Assembly: GCA_022702545.1 (NCBI GenBank)
Contig: JAHRBC010000008.1
Span: 2,108,001-2,172,000, forward strand
Length of the DNA: 64,000 nucleotides
Reading direction: 5' to 3'
Source: Phycomyces nitens
Taxonomy: Eukaryota > Mucoromycota > Mucoromycetes > Mucorales > Phycomycetaceae
A model generated the notes under the pieces. It saw only the letters and a list, made by a program, of their open reading frames with translations, made no database searches and was not told where the DNA came from. The position numbers and the translations under genes were made by a program. Of this stretch, positions 1 through 10,738 are shown in pieces. Position 1 is the first letter of the stretch; each line of letters opens with the position of its first letter.

Positions 1-80
1 TGATAGAGTCAGTTCTTGTACGAGCTGACGATAAGATATATGATTGTGAAAAAGTTAATCTATTGTATATAATTATAAAA

Positions 81-1049
81 TTAGGCAGACTTTGGCCGTG
101 CGTCCTCGTCTAAAGTGCCGGTTGATGCTATAGAATGAGCCTCGGGAGGGGAAGGCTGGTCGCCCGCCTCGGTAGAAGCAGTATATGATCGCAAGGCTTC
201 CTCATACTCATCGTGCTCTTTTTTGAATAGATCCAGGTATTTCTAGCCAATATAATCAATACCACTTGGATCTTATTTGCCTCTGGAGCTTACCTGCTTC
301 TCTTTGGCGTCCAATGCTTTCCATTCTTGACCAAGTACTCGAGTCATTTCACCTAGATTCATGTCATGATCCGACTCTCCCTTTATACGATCGCGCTCCA
401 TACGACAATATAAAAAGAATGGGTTTCCTGGTCCTTTGGGGGCATTTGGATCCTTTTTCTTCTTTGTTCTAGTAGGCTGGGTAGCATTAGCTCCCTTTTG
501 AGACCGTCTCTTTTTGACTGGCTTGTTCAAATGTCCAAGTGTCTTTCCAAGTGAAGATTGACCATTGTAGCCATTCTCATATTGCAGGCGGTCGCGTTTG
601 ATACCTGATATTGGAGTATGCTTTACAGAGTGGTTAACTTTGATTTCTCCAATTGCTCAAGACTTACTGATCTTAGAGATTCTGTGTCTGATGCGGAAGA
701 ATCATCAAAACTCGGTCCCATTCTATTCCTCTCTATTTCATCTAGTAGGATACTTTTGGAATCTTAATAGACTGTTTCAGCCATACAATCCACTTACTCT
801 TTCTCATTCCGTAGACGTCGTACTTGATTTCTATATACTCGGAGATCGACCTGGAGTGACTCTTGGCGCTAATAAACACAGTCAGTATCTAATATTTAAT
901 ATTTGTCTGAAATTATACTATGCTTTTACCTGCAAGGCTTTTTTTAATTGCGTTTTGAGCTGGCTACATTGAACTCCCAAATCTTCTATGCCGGCATTTA
1001 ATCGTCTGCTGTTTGAGGGCTGCTCGACCATACCATTTTCTGTGTCCAT
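81..1049 (-). CDS. HMG-box chromatin protein (Nhp10-like)
   Basis: Five exons on the minus strand (930-1049, 798-868, 668-752, 294-620, 81-242) sum to 765 nt, giving 254 aa. The start is the ATG at 1049 (MDTENGMVEQ). The N-terminal third is a polar helix that could coil (around LKKALQRQESLQVDL). A basic stretch (KKRRSQKG) leads into one HMG box at about residues 145-215, recognisable by KKKKDPNAPKGPGNPFFLYC and the WKALDAKEKQKY end. The tail is acidic and Ser/Thr-rich. HMG-box proteins bend DNA. A single box behind a helical N-terminus resembles the INO80 subunit Nhp10, but that assignment is inference; it could be another single-box HMG protein. The first introns need somewhat unusual acceptors (AAAG), chosen because they keep the frame open. 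Confidence 0.8.
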
Positions 1050-1061
1050 TGGCAAAATAAT

Positions 1062-1122
1062 AATATATATATATATAAAAAGAGACAGAGAAAGAGAGAA
1101 AGAGAGAGAGAGAAAGAGATGA
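1062..1122. repeat. TA then GA-rich low-complexity tract
   Basis: A short TA run is followed by a purine GA/GAAA microsatellite just upstream of the HMG-box gene. It may be promoter-proximal low complexity; no gene is seen. Confidence 0.8.
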
Positions 1123-1856
1123 GGAAAGATGGGGATTCAAATGAAAGAGTTTACTTGATACTATTTGTTAATATGCATTCCCTGTATTCAAAGTTGGATC
1201 TTGACCAATAGAAACAAGTAATAAACGCGAAACCTCCAAGTCTGTTTTTTCTTCTTCGCTTTTGAAATTGATGTTTTACCCACCGTGATTCCCTCTTTTT
1301 TGTGTGTGATTGACCAGATGCAAGCATTGGTAGACTTCATAATCTACGTGTAATTATGAACTATATACAATATTATAGTCTAATTTTGCAACTTCTTTTT
1401 AGAAAAAACATATAAGATTACAATTTAATAAATAGTATAATCGCCTATTTTCTATAATTTATTTTCTCCTTACTTTATACAAAATCACAAATTGTACTTT
1501 ACCTGTTTTTTTATCTAATGCGAGCGGGTTTTAGCCGTGATATAAAAAAAAACACTCGGAGCGTTGTGAGCTGAAAAGTTTAATAACCTCTTTGTTCAAA
1601 GTGTCAAACAGAAATCTACTATAGTGAATTGACACAGCGGAAAGAGAGTCACAATATTATGCATTGCAGTATCCAAACTCATTCCAAAAACAGTTGCAAT
1701 CTTGGTAGCACTGAAATCTACAAAATGTGTATATACATTATACATCCATAGTTGTAATAATCAGCCTTTTATAAGGGCTACGGGTGAATTCTGACGAGGA
1801 TACTGTTTTTATGATGGGGGTCTATTAATAAAATAGAAATAGAAATAAAATATTAT
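1123..1856. other. AT-rich intergenic DNA
   Basis: No coding signal, RNA gene or repeat could be supported here. The sequence is AT-rich with A and T runs and lies between the HMG-box gene and the left end of a Harbinger element. Confidence 0.6.
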
Positions 1857-3368
1857 GAGAGGTTTGGGGATTTTATTTGTACTTTCACATTTCCATAAAA
1901 GGCTATTTTTCGATTTTTTAACCTCCAAGGTAGCACAAAAAAGGGAAAATAACTGGCGTTACAAGTACAAAATGAGAAAATAATTCTGTTATTTTCCCTT
2001 TGGTATTTAGCCGGATCATCCAATAAGATTACAGAAAAGGATAAATCTGACGAATTAGTTTTCGTTATGGCAATTTTGACAGATACAATTGATAAATAAT
2101 GGTTTCCTACGAGTTCAAAAGGCAAAAAGTATACAATAAAAGAGATAGAACACTTTGATAGTGCTCAGGTATATCTAACAGTAAAAAGATGTAGTAAAAT
2201 ATATATAGAAAAGATGAATACATTTACTATATAATAATTAATTACAAACTTACTGTTTCTGAAAGGTTTGATTATAATATTGCAAGAGCTGTACGCTGGA
2301 TCAGCATAAATGGCATACAGCCGCCCTCCATTGCTCATCATGTCTATATTTTCCCAAAGTTCACCAGTTATGGCACTATCAACCAGCATACTCTGGTCAT
2401 GGACAGATCCTGGGAAAGCTCCACTCAGACTGACTGTTATGTTATCTGGAGTCACTATTCCTTGATATTTTAAATCATGGTATCGCTAAATAATTACAGA
2501 GTTTAACGATTAAAGTCCTGAAGTTTTATGTATTTATTTGGGATACATACAACATGACCATTGTAGATACACTCCTGGTATCTGACTGGACGTACTATGC
2601 CATTCAACGTACCATCAATGAATCAATTGATCCCTTCATAACAAGATCCTTAATAAAAGATATATAATTAGATAGGGCATTGTTATCAAGTGTCTTTTTG
2701 TCAAAACAATTACTTACCTTTTCTTTCTGTGGGATCAGAAAATCTCTAAAGCTTAAAGGGATGCAGATGGTTTTTGTTGAATTTGATTCCTTCATGGTAC
2801 CGGCTATACAGAAATTCAATCGTTGAGTTGAAAACAACACTGATAGTTGCCTTGTTTGTCTTAAAAAGCAGTGCCAAGTCTACCAGCCTTGAAGGATATT
2901 CCAACCTTCTAAGCATGATAGAAAGTGATAGGTTTCAGTGTAAAGAAAAGCTTTGGTTTGTTCTATTGCGGAAAGAAACCTGTTCAGGGAACCACAACTC
3001 TCTTGCTATAAGCTGAAGCTCAGTGTATATAAATCTAAACAATGATTTGCAAGTGTTATTGTCCAACAAAGAAATGTCCAAATGAGTCTGTCGCTTATGC
3101 AATGCATATACTCCTGAATCACGATCCAAACAAATGAACAGTTCATCTTTAGCCTCGTCTTGCTCTATGATTGCATTTCGTAGAGCATGGTAGAGAATTG
3201 CAGCTCTTGCCAGATAACAATTGGATTCAATTTTTAATAAAGTAAAGTGTTTTTAATAGAATAAAGAAAGGTATTATGGATTGAAGTTTGACAGATAGAA
3301 TTTAAATGCTTTATTTTCCAAAAAAGGAAATGTGAAGACAAAGCGAAAATAAAATCCCCAAACCTCTC
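1857..3368 (-). mobile_element. Harbinger-type DNA transposon, internally deleted copy A
   Basis: The two ends form terminal inverted repeats. The left end from 1857 starts GAGAGGTTTGGGGATTTTAT, and the same sequence is found inverted ending at 3368, a 22-base perfect match with further similarity inside. Flanking triplets are TAT and TAA, compatible with an eroded TWA target duplication typical of PIF/Harbinger elements. Inside are broken pieces of a DDE transposase on the minus strand but no Myb/SANT gene, and the C-terminal part of the transposase (with the catalytic Glu) is gone. It is therefore a non-autonomous deletion derivative, about 1.5 kb long, related to the larger copy at 7.2-9.9 kb. 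Confidence 0.8.
2165..3290 (-). pseudogene. Harbinger DDE transposase, degenerate (copy A)
   Basis: Fragments read on the minus strand: an N-terminal part with LDRDSGVYALHKRQTHLDIS (about 3129-2935), a middle part with IDGTLNG near the first catalytic Asp (about 2620), and a part with GAFPGSVHDQSMLV and YAIYADPAYSS (2455-2165) holding the second Asp. The middle region has a TGA where copy B reads GGA. The final exon with the catalytic Glu is absent. The family is the DDE superfamily endonuclease of PIF/Harbinger elements. A GTAAGT donor is still present at the first intron here, whereas copy B has lost it. The gene cannot make an active transposase. Confidence 0.75.
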
Positions 3369-3394
3369 TAATATACTTGATTAAATATTACTTT

Positions 3395-5254
3395 TTATTT
3401 CATCATATGATGGGATATTTTGATACGAAAGATATGGCTCTTGACAGATTTAAACCGAAATACATAAACACCGTATTTTAAATCCTTTTTCCAAAATCTT
3501 CTTTGTACCAAACCATGCTTATCTTCTTTAATGTCTTTTCGCTTTTTTCCACGCTCCCTTCTGCGATAAAAGTCTTTGAAATATCTCTGACAAAATTCAA
3601 TATCACGTCTTCCAATCTCCCATCTCAAAACCTCTTCTTGTCTGTTTGTTCTGTCACGGCATATATGATACCAGTTTATTCGAGATGACCGTTGAGTTGT
3701 TTGTAATACATCATTGTCGGTTTCCATCTGTTCAATCATGTAGTGTTTGTGAAAGTATTCCTTATTATATACCGATCTATTCGTAAAGGTAAATACAAAT
3801 GTATCCAGATTTGTCATTGACATGTCGAAAATCGATCTTCCATCGTCACAATTATCTTCCTCATTAAAACCTTCACCAAAATCTTGATCATAGCGAAGAT
3901 CAACGAGTGACACATGTTTTAGTTGGCTGCAACAGATGGATAGATAGTGAAGGGTGTTGTCGTAGATCTTTGAACCATATATTTTTAGCTTCTGTAAAGG
4001 ATGCGGAGTGTATGTGTGCAGATTGGCTGGGGGAAACAATATGGTATCGACGAGAGATAATGAGCGCAAGGCTGGGAAGCACTCCAAGATTTTATCTACT
4101 TCAATTAGGGGCAAATGGTCTCCGTCTATGTATAGTGTGACTAGTCTTGGGCAAACAGCAAAAGGTAGTTTTTGACGATCATCTTTTAAGTCAATCTTCA
4201 AAAACTTTAATGATTCGGAAATAGGCTGTATACATCTGTTTATATCATCCAAATTCACATCATAGCAACAAGGTAGGTCAACGTGTTCGATCTTTGTGAC
4301 AAAGTGCCCGAGAGTTTCAAAGAATATAAACCATAAATACTTATTCTCGTATTTAAGCGTTGTAACTGCCCTTTTTAAGCAAGGAAAAAACTGGTCGAGT
4401 GTTGAAAGCAATTGAAGGTCTGCTTGGTAATATTGATGGTAATAATTAATTTGATTCTTATCGGATAGATCAGCAGGTTCTTTACAAGTGAAATATCGTA
4501 GACTTGGATACTTTGATGCAAAGTAGAATAACCAGTGAGTGTCAATATAATCAATAAATTCTATTCTTGTCATGGTTTGTGCTGGCTCGACTGCTTTGAT
4601 GCTTTCAATTTCGTTTGTTGGTATTGGCTTGAAACGGAAATTGTGGTCTAGATACTCCAATCGTGGCAGATGTTTGTGAAGATATTCAAGGTCATTCCAT
4701 GAAAGGGTGTATTGCGTATCGGGATCATATGATTGGTAAAATCCAAGATGAACAAGACAAGGCAATACTGACAGATTTATTAATAGACTCTGCAAGAATA
4801 CTGTTTCAGATTTAAGGTCCAAAGACATTTTCAGATACGACAACGACTGCCAAAGACTCCAGTCCAATGCGTCTGAAATAGGGAATGCAAGTGGTGTATG
4901 ATTATATAATCCAAGATATCTTATCCCTGGGAAAGATCGCTGAAATTCCGAAAGTCTTTCATAATCATTCAAATGAACGTCAGAAAATGACACTGCCCAT
5001 ACACGATGCGCATTAATCAGAAATTTTCTGTTGGAAATCACTGTGTTGATATTTGTTGTACTGTTGCCAATATTCAATTTTCCCCATTGTCTGTTGATAT
5101 ATGTTCCAAAACTACCAATCTCCAATCTTCCCCAATAGGCATCTAGAAATGGTTCTGTCCAATGTTTGCAGACGAGTGCACAGTCAAGTCGATCCTTTTT
5201 ATCAATAAATGTTCTAATATACGAGAGAATATTAGGTGGTAATGTTGATGCCAT
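3395..5254 (-). CDS. F-box / leucine-rich-repeat-like protein
   Basis: A single-exon frame of 619 aa. I start at the ATG at 5254 (MASTLPPNILSYIRTF) because the in-frame extension upstream (to 5329) is hydrophobic, AT-rich and looks like 5' UTR. Residues 3-45 match an F-box (LPPNILSYIRTF, then ALVCKHWTEPFLDAYW), which binds Skp1 in SCF ubiquitin ligases. The rest has loosely repeated leucine-rich segments (for example LPRLEYLDHNF, CPRLVTLYIDGDHLP, CSQLKHVSLVDLRYD), consistent with an irregular LRR substrate-binding region. The C-terminus is very basic. Such F-box genes are commonly expanded in Mucoromycota; the substrate is unknown. The gene sits between two transposons but its frame is intact. 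Confidence 0.85.
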   Translation of the reverse strand: MASTLPPNILSYIRTFIDKKDRLDCALVCKHWTEPFLDAYWGRLEIGSFGTYINRQWGKLNIGNSTTNINTVISNRKFLINAHRVWAVSFSDVHLNDYERLSEFQRSFPGIRYLGLYNHTPLAFPISDALDWSLWQSLSYLKMSLDLKSETVFLQSLLINLSVLPCLVHLGFYQSYDPDTQYTLSWNDLEYLHKHLPRLEYLDHNFRFKPIPTNEIESIKAVEPAQTMTRIEFIDYIDTHWLFYFASKYPSLRYFTCKEPADLSDKNQINYYHQYYQADLQLLSTLDQFFPCLKRAVTTLKYENKYLWFIFFETLGHFVTKIEHVDLPCCYDVNLDDINRCIQPISESLKFLKIDLKDDRQKLPFAVCPRLVTLYIDGDHLPLIEVDKILECFPALRSLSLVDTILFPPANLHTYTPHPLQKLKIYGSKIYDNTLHYLSICCSQLKHVSLVDLRYDQDFGEGFNEEDNCDDGRSIFDMSMTNLDTFVFTFTNRSVYNKEYFHKHYMIEQMETDNDVLQTTQRSSRINWYHICRDRTNRQEEVLRWEIGRRDIEFCQRYFKDFYRRRERGKKRKDIKEDKHGLVQRRFWKKDLKYGVYVFRFKSVKSHIFRIKISHHMMK

Positions 5255-5871
5255 TGAGATAAAGAAAGAAAGAGAGAGAAAGTAATAAAATAAAATATAA
5301 AGTGCTTTATATTCTAACTCTCTTGTCAAACGTAGTACTATTTATTTTAAGCCACTTCATATATATCTTACAAGTATTCTTACTTTTACAAGCCATTACT
5401 ATTGAATTGCTAATGATTATATAACTGTCTTGGGTTTTGATATCATTTTAATCTATAAATCTATTCTTTACCTTGAATACCAAAGCTCACCTTTATGGAT
5501 ATATTTAAATATTCTTGTGTACATACATGAAACACTGTATCTAAAAATGATACAGCCTTGGCATATTTGTAATATCATGGTTCCTACAGTCATAGTCACT
5601 TGGATAGTGTACAGTTAAGAATCTTAAGGTTGGCTCAACTTTATCTAATATGATAGGTACTCTTGGAGCCACGCTTTATTTTTTTGTTTATTAATAAAAT
5701 CTTTGTATCTCTTTCTTCCCTATATCTTTTGTTTTTTGGCGTTCTACAGACCCACACCTTTAGTAAGGAGTCATCATTCAAACTCCTCCAAATAGCATAT
5801 CAATACTACATTCTTGTTTTTCTCTTTCTATACCTTTTTTTCTCATTCGAATTACACCATTTCAACAAATT
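5255..5871. other. Intergenic, AT-rich
   Basis: Nothing is supported here apart from T-rich DNA. It separates the F-box gene promoter from the Tc1 transposase remnant. Confidence 0.5.
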
Positions 5872-6920
5872 AACAATAAACCTCTTTATAAGCGAAAGCA
5901 GCTTTCAGATTACCAGAAAGGTCTGATCATCAGAGGTGCTTTTCATGATATTACGCAATCGGCCATTTCAGCCAAAACTGGTATACCCAAAGCAACTGTC
6001 CAAAAGACCATACAAAGATGGAGACAGACAGGCACTGCATTTGCCAGAAAGCGAAAAGGACGTTTAAGGATCCTTAATGAGCGTGATTTACGTCATCTTA
6101 AAAGTGAAATAAAAAAGAATCATAGGGCTACACTTGGAGAGCTGACTAATGCCATGAGTGACACAATGGGCAATTGGATCTCAAAGACTACCATCCGCCG
6201 TGCTATTCGTAGGATTGGAATGTCTTCTTGCCGCACTGTGTTTAAGCCACAGCTATCCAACGTGCACAAAAAGAAGCGATTAGCTTTTGCTCATCACTCA
6301 AAAAAAAACCAATCAAAGATGGGATTGTGTCATCTGGAGTGATGAATCTAGGTTCATGATTTTTTCCAAGGATGGAAATATGCGAGTGTGGCGCTTTCCA
6401 GTAGAAAAGTTTAGAAAAAGACTGTATTATGCCAAGAATGCAGTTTGGCGGTGGTTCCGTAATGGTGTGGGGCTGTGTGTGGGCAGGAGGAGTCGGCCCT
6501 TTGAAGACCATAATCAACACTCTTGACCAATATGCCTATATCAACTTACTGGGCAGAAAACTTGTCCCTTTCATGGACAATTTGAATGAACATAATGACG
6601 GGGAGTTTATTTATCTAGAAGACAATGCTCCTTGTCATAAGTCAAAGCTGGCTGAGGACTGGAAGAAGTGTCAGGGTATTCCAGTAATGGAATGGCCGCC
6701 AAACAGCCCGGATCTCAGTCCTATCGAGAACTTGTGGGCTTATCTTGGGCGCATAGTAAGGGCAAGAGTACCAGCTCCAAAAAATATTAAGGAGCTGGAT
6801 TCCGCAATCTATAAAGAGTGGAAAAAAATACCTGTTAAAGTATGTGAAAGGCATTCCATGTCAATGCTAAATCCTATAGCCGAAATGAAGAAGGCAGGTG
6901 GTGGCTCCACCAAATACTAA
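5872..6920 (+). pseudogene. Tc1/mariner transposase with two frameshifts
   Basis: Three reading frames together give a full-length Tc1-type transposase. Frame one holds the paired-type helix-turn-helix DNA-binding region (KQLSDYQKGLIIRGAF, then SAKTGIPKATVQKTIQRWRQ) to about 6300. The frame then shifts in an A run (about 6300-6310) and continues with WSDESRF (first Asp) to about 6425. It shifts again and continues with FGGGSVMVWG, YLEDNAPCHKSK (second Asp) and SPDLSPIENLWAYL (Glu). I count 34 residues between the second Asp and the Glu, the DD34E signature of the Tc1 group. The end is the TAA at 6918-6920. I could not find terminal inverted repeats around it. Confidence 0.85.
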
Positions 6921-7236
6921 ATAAAATTAATAAACACATTTATTATTGTTGAACGTTGTCTGTTTTTACTCGTGTATGTTCAGACATGACTTGTTAAGCA
7001 AAAGTGGGTATAGCACAATGAGAGAGTTAAAGAAGTTATTTTTTTTGATTTGGCGGATATTGAATTGACCCCTTACTACAGGAAAGAGTCTGTATGACGA
7101 GGATATGTAAAACGAGTTATGATATTTGTAGATGTCATGATATTCTAACTACTATAAAAGAAGAAGGGCTCAAGAAATTAGGTATGCTCTTATATTCTCA
7201 TATATACTCAAATACTCCCAAAACCCATAAAACAAA
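6921..7236. other. Intergenic between two transposons
   Basis: No gene is seen. This interval probably contains the right edge of the Tc1 remnant and the left edge of the Harbinger element, but I could not locate either end. Confidence 0.4.
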
Positions 7237-8240
7237 ATGTCCAACGAATTAGCAAACACATCTTCCTCTTTTTCTAGCAATGGAAATGGTAGAGCTTACG
7301 GCAAGTGGACCGCCAACTGCGAAATTGCTGCTATTGAAGCAACAATCGAGTTCCACCCTTTTGATTTGAAAAGAAGTGAAAAGGCAGCTGCGTGAGAAAA
7401 CGTATATAATGCAGTCAATGAAACCGACCAAGAGTGCAAGAAGCTTGGAAAGACAGCCATCGACAGGAAGATCGATAGTCTTACCAAGGCAATGAAAGAG
7501 AAGATCGTCCACGATCTCACCTATGGGACAGGAAGCAATGACTCTGAGACAAGACTTGAACATCTTGTGTGTTCACTCATATCTCTGGTAAGAAACTCTA
7601 TTTTTATAATAATAAATTTTGATTATCCACGTTCAGGCTATCACTTACACATATCATAACATTTTTATATACAAAGATGGAAAGAAGTGAGGAGTCCAGA
7701 GCCATGGCTGACGAGAATCTCGCCAAGGCAGCTGCCAAAAAACGAGTTGAGCAGGCCTACTTGGTCTCTAACTCTCAATGTGGGATGGAAAGGAGAACCA
7801 CGTCATTTGCCGACGAAATAAATGTCAATCAGATGTTGGCAGGTGGCCCGGATATGGTTTTTGACAGAACCAGTGAAGATGAAGATGAGGACGAGATGTT
7901 GGATGGACCACAGTCGAAGCGAGCCCGTCCAAATCCAGGATCTTATCTGTCGAGCAAGAAGCATGACTTGGAGGTCATACTGAAGACTACTGGTGAGAAG
8001 ATGGCCCATGAGGCAAGGGCCATCAATGTAATAGAGCGTGCCTCTGCAACCATTGCAAAATATGCAGAGAAGCAAGATGGGCTGTTGGAAGAACAGAAGA
8101 AGACAAACCAGCGTCTTCTGGCAGTCCTGGAGACACAAAACATTATGCAGCAGCAGTCTCTCCAGCTGCATACCGATCTTCGTGGAATGATCGGTAACCT
8201 CAATGCTTTTTTGGAGAAGGCAAATAGACAGCTGCCATAA
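7237..8240 (+). pseudogene. Myb/SANT-like protein of Harbinger element
   Basis: Exon 1 is 7237-7587 (351 nt) and exon 2 is 7677-8240 (564 nt). The intron runs from GTAAGA to CAAAG and keeps the frame. Exon 1 reads MSNELANTSSSFSSNGNGRA and continues through a helical region beginning near KWTANCEIAAIEA. It carries one in-frame TGA at about 7393-7395 (after EKAAA) where a Trp codon would fit the SANT-like context. Exon 2 (188 aa) has an acidic patch (SEDEDEDEMLD), a basic putative nuclear signal (SKRARP), then a long Gln-rich helical C-terminus likely to coil. In Harbinger elements this partner brings the transposase to the nucleus and to DNA; that role is family knowledge, and the SANT call itself is moderate. 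The TGA makes it a probable pseudogene. Confidence 0.6.
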
Positions 8241-8366
8241 ATGCCTTCGTAACAGTCGACATCCTCTCCCCTAGTCCTTTTTTTTTGTCTCCCCTAGTGT
8301 TAGACACAAAAACAAAAAATAAATATATGTTATAAGTATACAGTATGTTTAAAGGTATTATTTTTA

Positions 8367-9674
8367 TTATGGAGTTATCTCAGAAATATACTCTTGAAGT
8401 GATGGTGGGCTAATATCAAAGTGTTTTGATGTTTGCCCACCATTAACACAAATGTGTATGTTTTTCATCAGTGTAGCAACCAAATAAAAATGAGCACACT
8501 TGCTCAGCAATGCCTTTTTTCCCTGGTCTGTATCTGACAAAGGCAAACAAATTGGCAACATGCCCAAACTCCCATTCCACTATAATCCTGAGAGTAGACA
8601 TCGTGTTGTTGATGTCTTTCTCAACCCTAGGCATTGTCTGGCCTGTAATGGAAAAGATTAATACATTTACTATATAATAATTCACTACAAACTTACTATT
8701 TCGAAAAGGCTTGATGAGAATGTCGGAAGAACTGTATGCAGGATCGCCATAAATGGCATACAGTTCTCCACCATCACCTCTCTTGTCCAAGCTTTCCCGG
8801 AGTTCACCAATTATGCCACTGTCCACCAACATGTTTTAGTCGTGAACAGATCCAGGGAAAGGTCCACTCAGACTGGCTGTTATGCCATCTGGAGTTACGA
8901 TATCTTGGTATTTTAAACCATGGTATCACTAAATGATCACAGAGTTTAGAGATTAAAGTCCTGAAGTTTCATGTAGTTATTTAGGATACATATGACATGA
9001 CCATTGTAGGTACGTTCCTGGTGTCTGACTGGACGTGCTATTTCATTCAACGTACCATCGATGAATCCAATGACTCCTTTGTAGCAAGATCCTTAATAAA
9101 AGATAAATAATTAGAGAGGGTATTGTTATCAAGTGTCTTTTTGACAAATCAATTGCTTGTCTTTTCTTTCTGTGGCATCAGAAAATCTTGCAAGGTTAAA
9201 GGAATGCAGATGCTTTTTATTGAATCTGCCCCCTTCATGGTACTGGCTGTGCAGCAATCCAATCATTGAGATGAAAACAACGCTGATAGTTGTCTTGTTT
9301 ATTTTGAAGAGTAGTTCCAAATCTACCAGCCTCAAAGGATATGCCAACCTTCTAAGCATGATGGACAGTCCTAAATCTCTGTGCAACGAGAAGCTTCGGT
9401 CCGTTCCGTTGCCGAAATAAACCTGCTCAGGGAAGCCCAAAGCTATTGCTATCAGCTGAAGCTCAGCAAATGTAGATCTAAACAATGACTTGCAAGTGTT
9501 ATTGTCCAACAAAGAAATGTCCAAATGAGTCTGTCGCTTATGCAATGCATATACTCCTGAATCACGATCCAAACAAATGAACAGTTCATCTTTAGCCTCG
9601 TCTTTCTCTATGATTGCATTTCGTAGGTCATGGTAGAGAATTGCAGCTCTTGCCAGATAACAATTGGATTCCAT
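8367..9674 (-). pseudogene. Harbinger DDE transposase (copy B), nearly complete
   Basis: The N-terminal exon starts with the ATG at 9674 (MESNCYLARAAILYHD) and runs to about 9160. The next exon has GSCYKGVIGFIDGT (first catalytic Asp) and RTYNGHV. The following one has TPDGITASLSGPFPGSVHD, YAIYGDPAYSS (second Asp) and FRNSKF. The last exon has STLRIIVEWEFGHV (catalytic Glu) and ends in SLQEYISEITP at 8367. Defects: a TAA replaces the Gln codon present in copy A at about 8834-8836 (HD stop NML versus HDQSML), and the first splice donor, GTAAGT in copy A, reads ACAAGC here at about 9153. All three catalytic residues remain, so the loss of function looks recent. Confidence 0.75.
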
Positions 9675-9872
9675 TTTTAATAAAGTAAAGTGTTTTTAAT
9701 AGAATAAAGAAAGGTATTATGTATTGAAGTTTGACAGATAGAATTTAAATGCTTTATTTTCCAAAAAAGGAAATGTGAAAATAGTGAAAATAAAGTGAAA
9801 ATAAAAAAATGGTACGTCACAGTTACACGCAATGTGAATGTGAAGATAAAAACCCCAAAACTACTCTATTAC

Positions 9873-10728
9873 AGCTACATAAACACAACCAATATCAAAG
9901 AGTGGAAAGTTCTCGATGTATTTCAGGCACTGCTAAAGGAATACCAGTTCAGTTCCTCAACCGATTGCATTGGAATTTTCAGACATTCCTTCAAACAATT
10001 TGCAGACAGTTATGAATCTAGTGATAAAAAACTTATGCAAGCAATGCAAAAACTGCGCAACAATTGCGATGCTGTATTGGACTCTGAGCCTGTGAAGATC
10101 ATCCTTTGTAACAAAGGCATCAAGGCAAGTGTTTTATCATACAAACTTGCCTTTTTCTAATCCTCATTGATCTGAATATCTTTTTTGCATAATAGCATTG
10201 GAGATCTTTATATATGACAACAGTAACGGAAGACATATTTAAAGATAAAAATGATATGGTTGAGTAGACGAGAATCCTCTCAACATCAACTACTCTACCA
10301 TTACCAGCTCAGTCCTCGGTAGTATCAAAAAGAAATTCCGATGACTTCAACGATACAACAAACAAGAGGAGCAGCAATAAAAAGTCAAACCATCTAAAGC
10401 TTGCCAATATAAAGGGTTTGTCTTTGAATGATAAGCTGGAGAAGCTTACGAAAGCATAGTAAGCTTTAAAATATACATTTATATATATATAATTAGCAAT
10501 GAGAGTTGCTCATACATCTACCTTATTTTATTTAGCGGTGAATGCAACATCTTGGATCTTGGATCTCCTGGGCTGATACCTTTTCGATTTGAGAAAGAAA
10601 TGAAAAACATTGTCCGTGACTTGGAGATCCCCTTGCAACTAGTTTGCACCAGAGAAGAACGAGTCATTATCATTAAGATATCAGAGGCCACCTCGCTCAA
10701 GAAAATTGAAAAGATCATCAAAGTGTAA
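9873..10728 (+). pseudogene. Unrecognised gene, 5'-truncated at the Harbinger boundary
   Basis: Coding sequence starts directly after the right end of the Harbinger element. Exons fit as (unknown start)-10124, 10196-10458 and 10536-10728, with the stop TAA at 10726. The first intron would be GC-AG (donor GCAAGT at 10125). Translated parts include WKVLDVFQALLKEYQF, FRHSFKQFADSYESSDKK, a Ser/Asn/Lys-rich linker, LANIKGLSLNDKLEKLTKAY, and a C-terminal block LDLGSPGLIPFRFEKEMK followed by IPLQLVCTREERVIIIK. One in-frame TAG lies at 10265-10267. I do not recognise the family. The missing 5' part and the stop suggest a host gene broken by transposon insertion, but a real 5' exon elsewhere cannot be excluded. 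Confidence 0.5.
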
Positions 10729-10738
10729 TATTGGGCGA

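Larger units (their letters stand above)
7237..9872. mobile_element. Two-gene Harbinger element (copy B)
   Basis: A plus-strand Myb/SANT-like gene (7237-8240) and a minus-strand DDE transposase (8367-9674) are convergent with about 125 bp between them. PIF/Harbinger transposons characteristically carry exactly this pair. The right subterminal block (about 9683-9872) is nearly identical to the right end of copy A from AAAGTAAAGTGTTTTTAATA onward, and ends with a diverged version of the same inverted repeat (AACCCCAAAACTACTCTATTA, near 9848-9872, shown here loosely). I did not find the left inverted repeat, so the left boundary is set at the first ORF and is a minimum. Confidence 0.6.

Noticed and set aside
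1853..2125. Minus-strand ORF inside Harbinger copy A
   Set aside because: It overlaps the terminal inverted repeat and shows no transposase or other motif.
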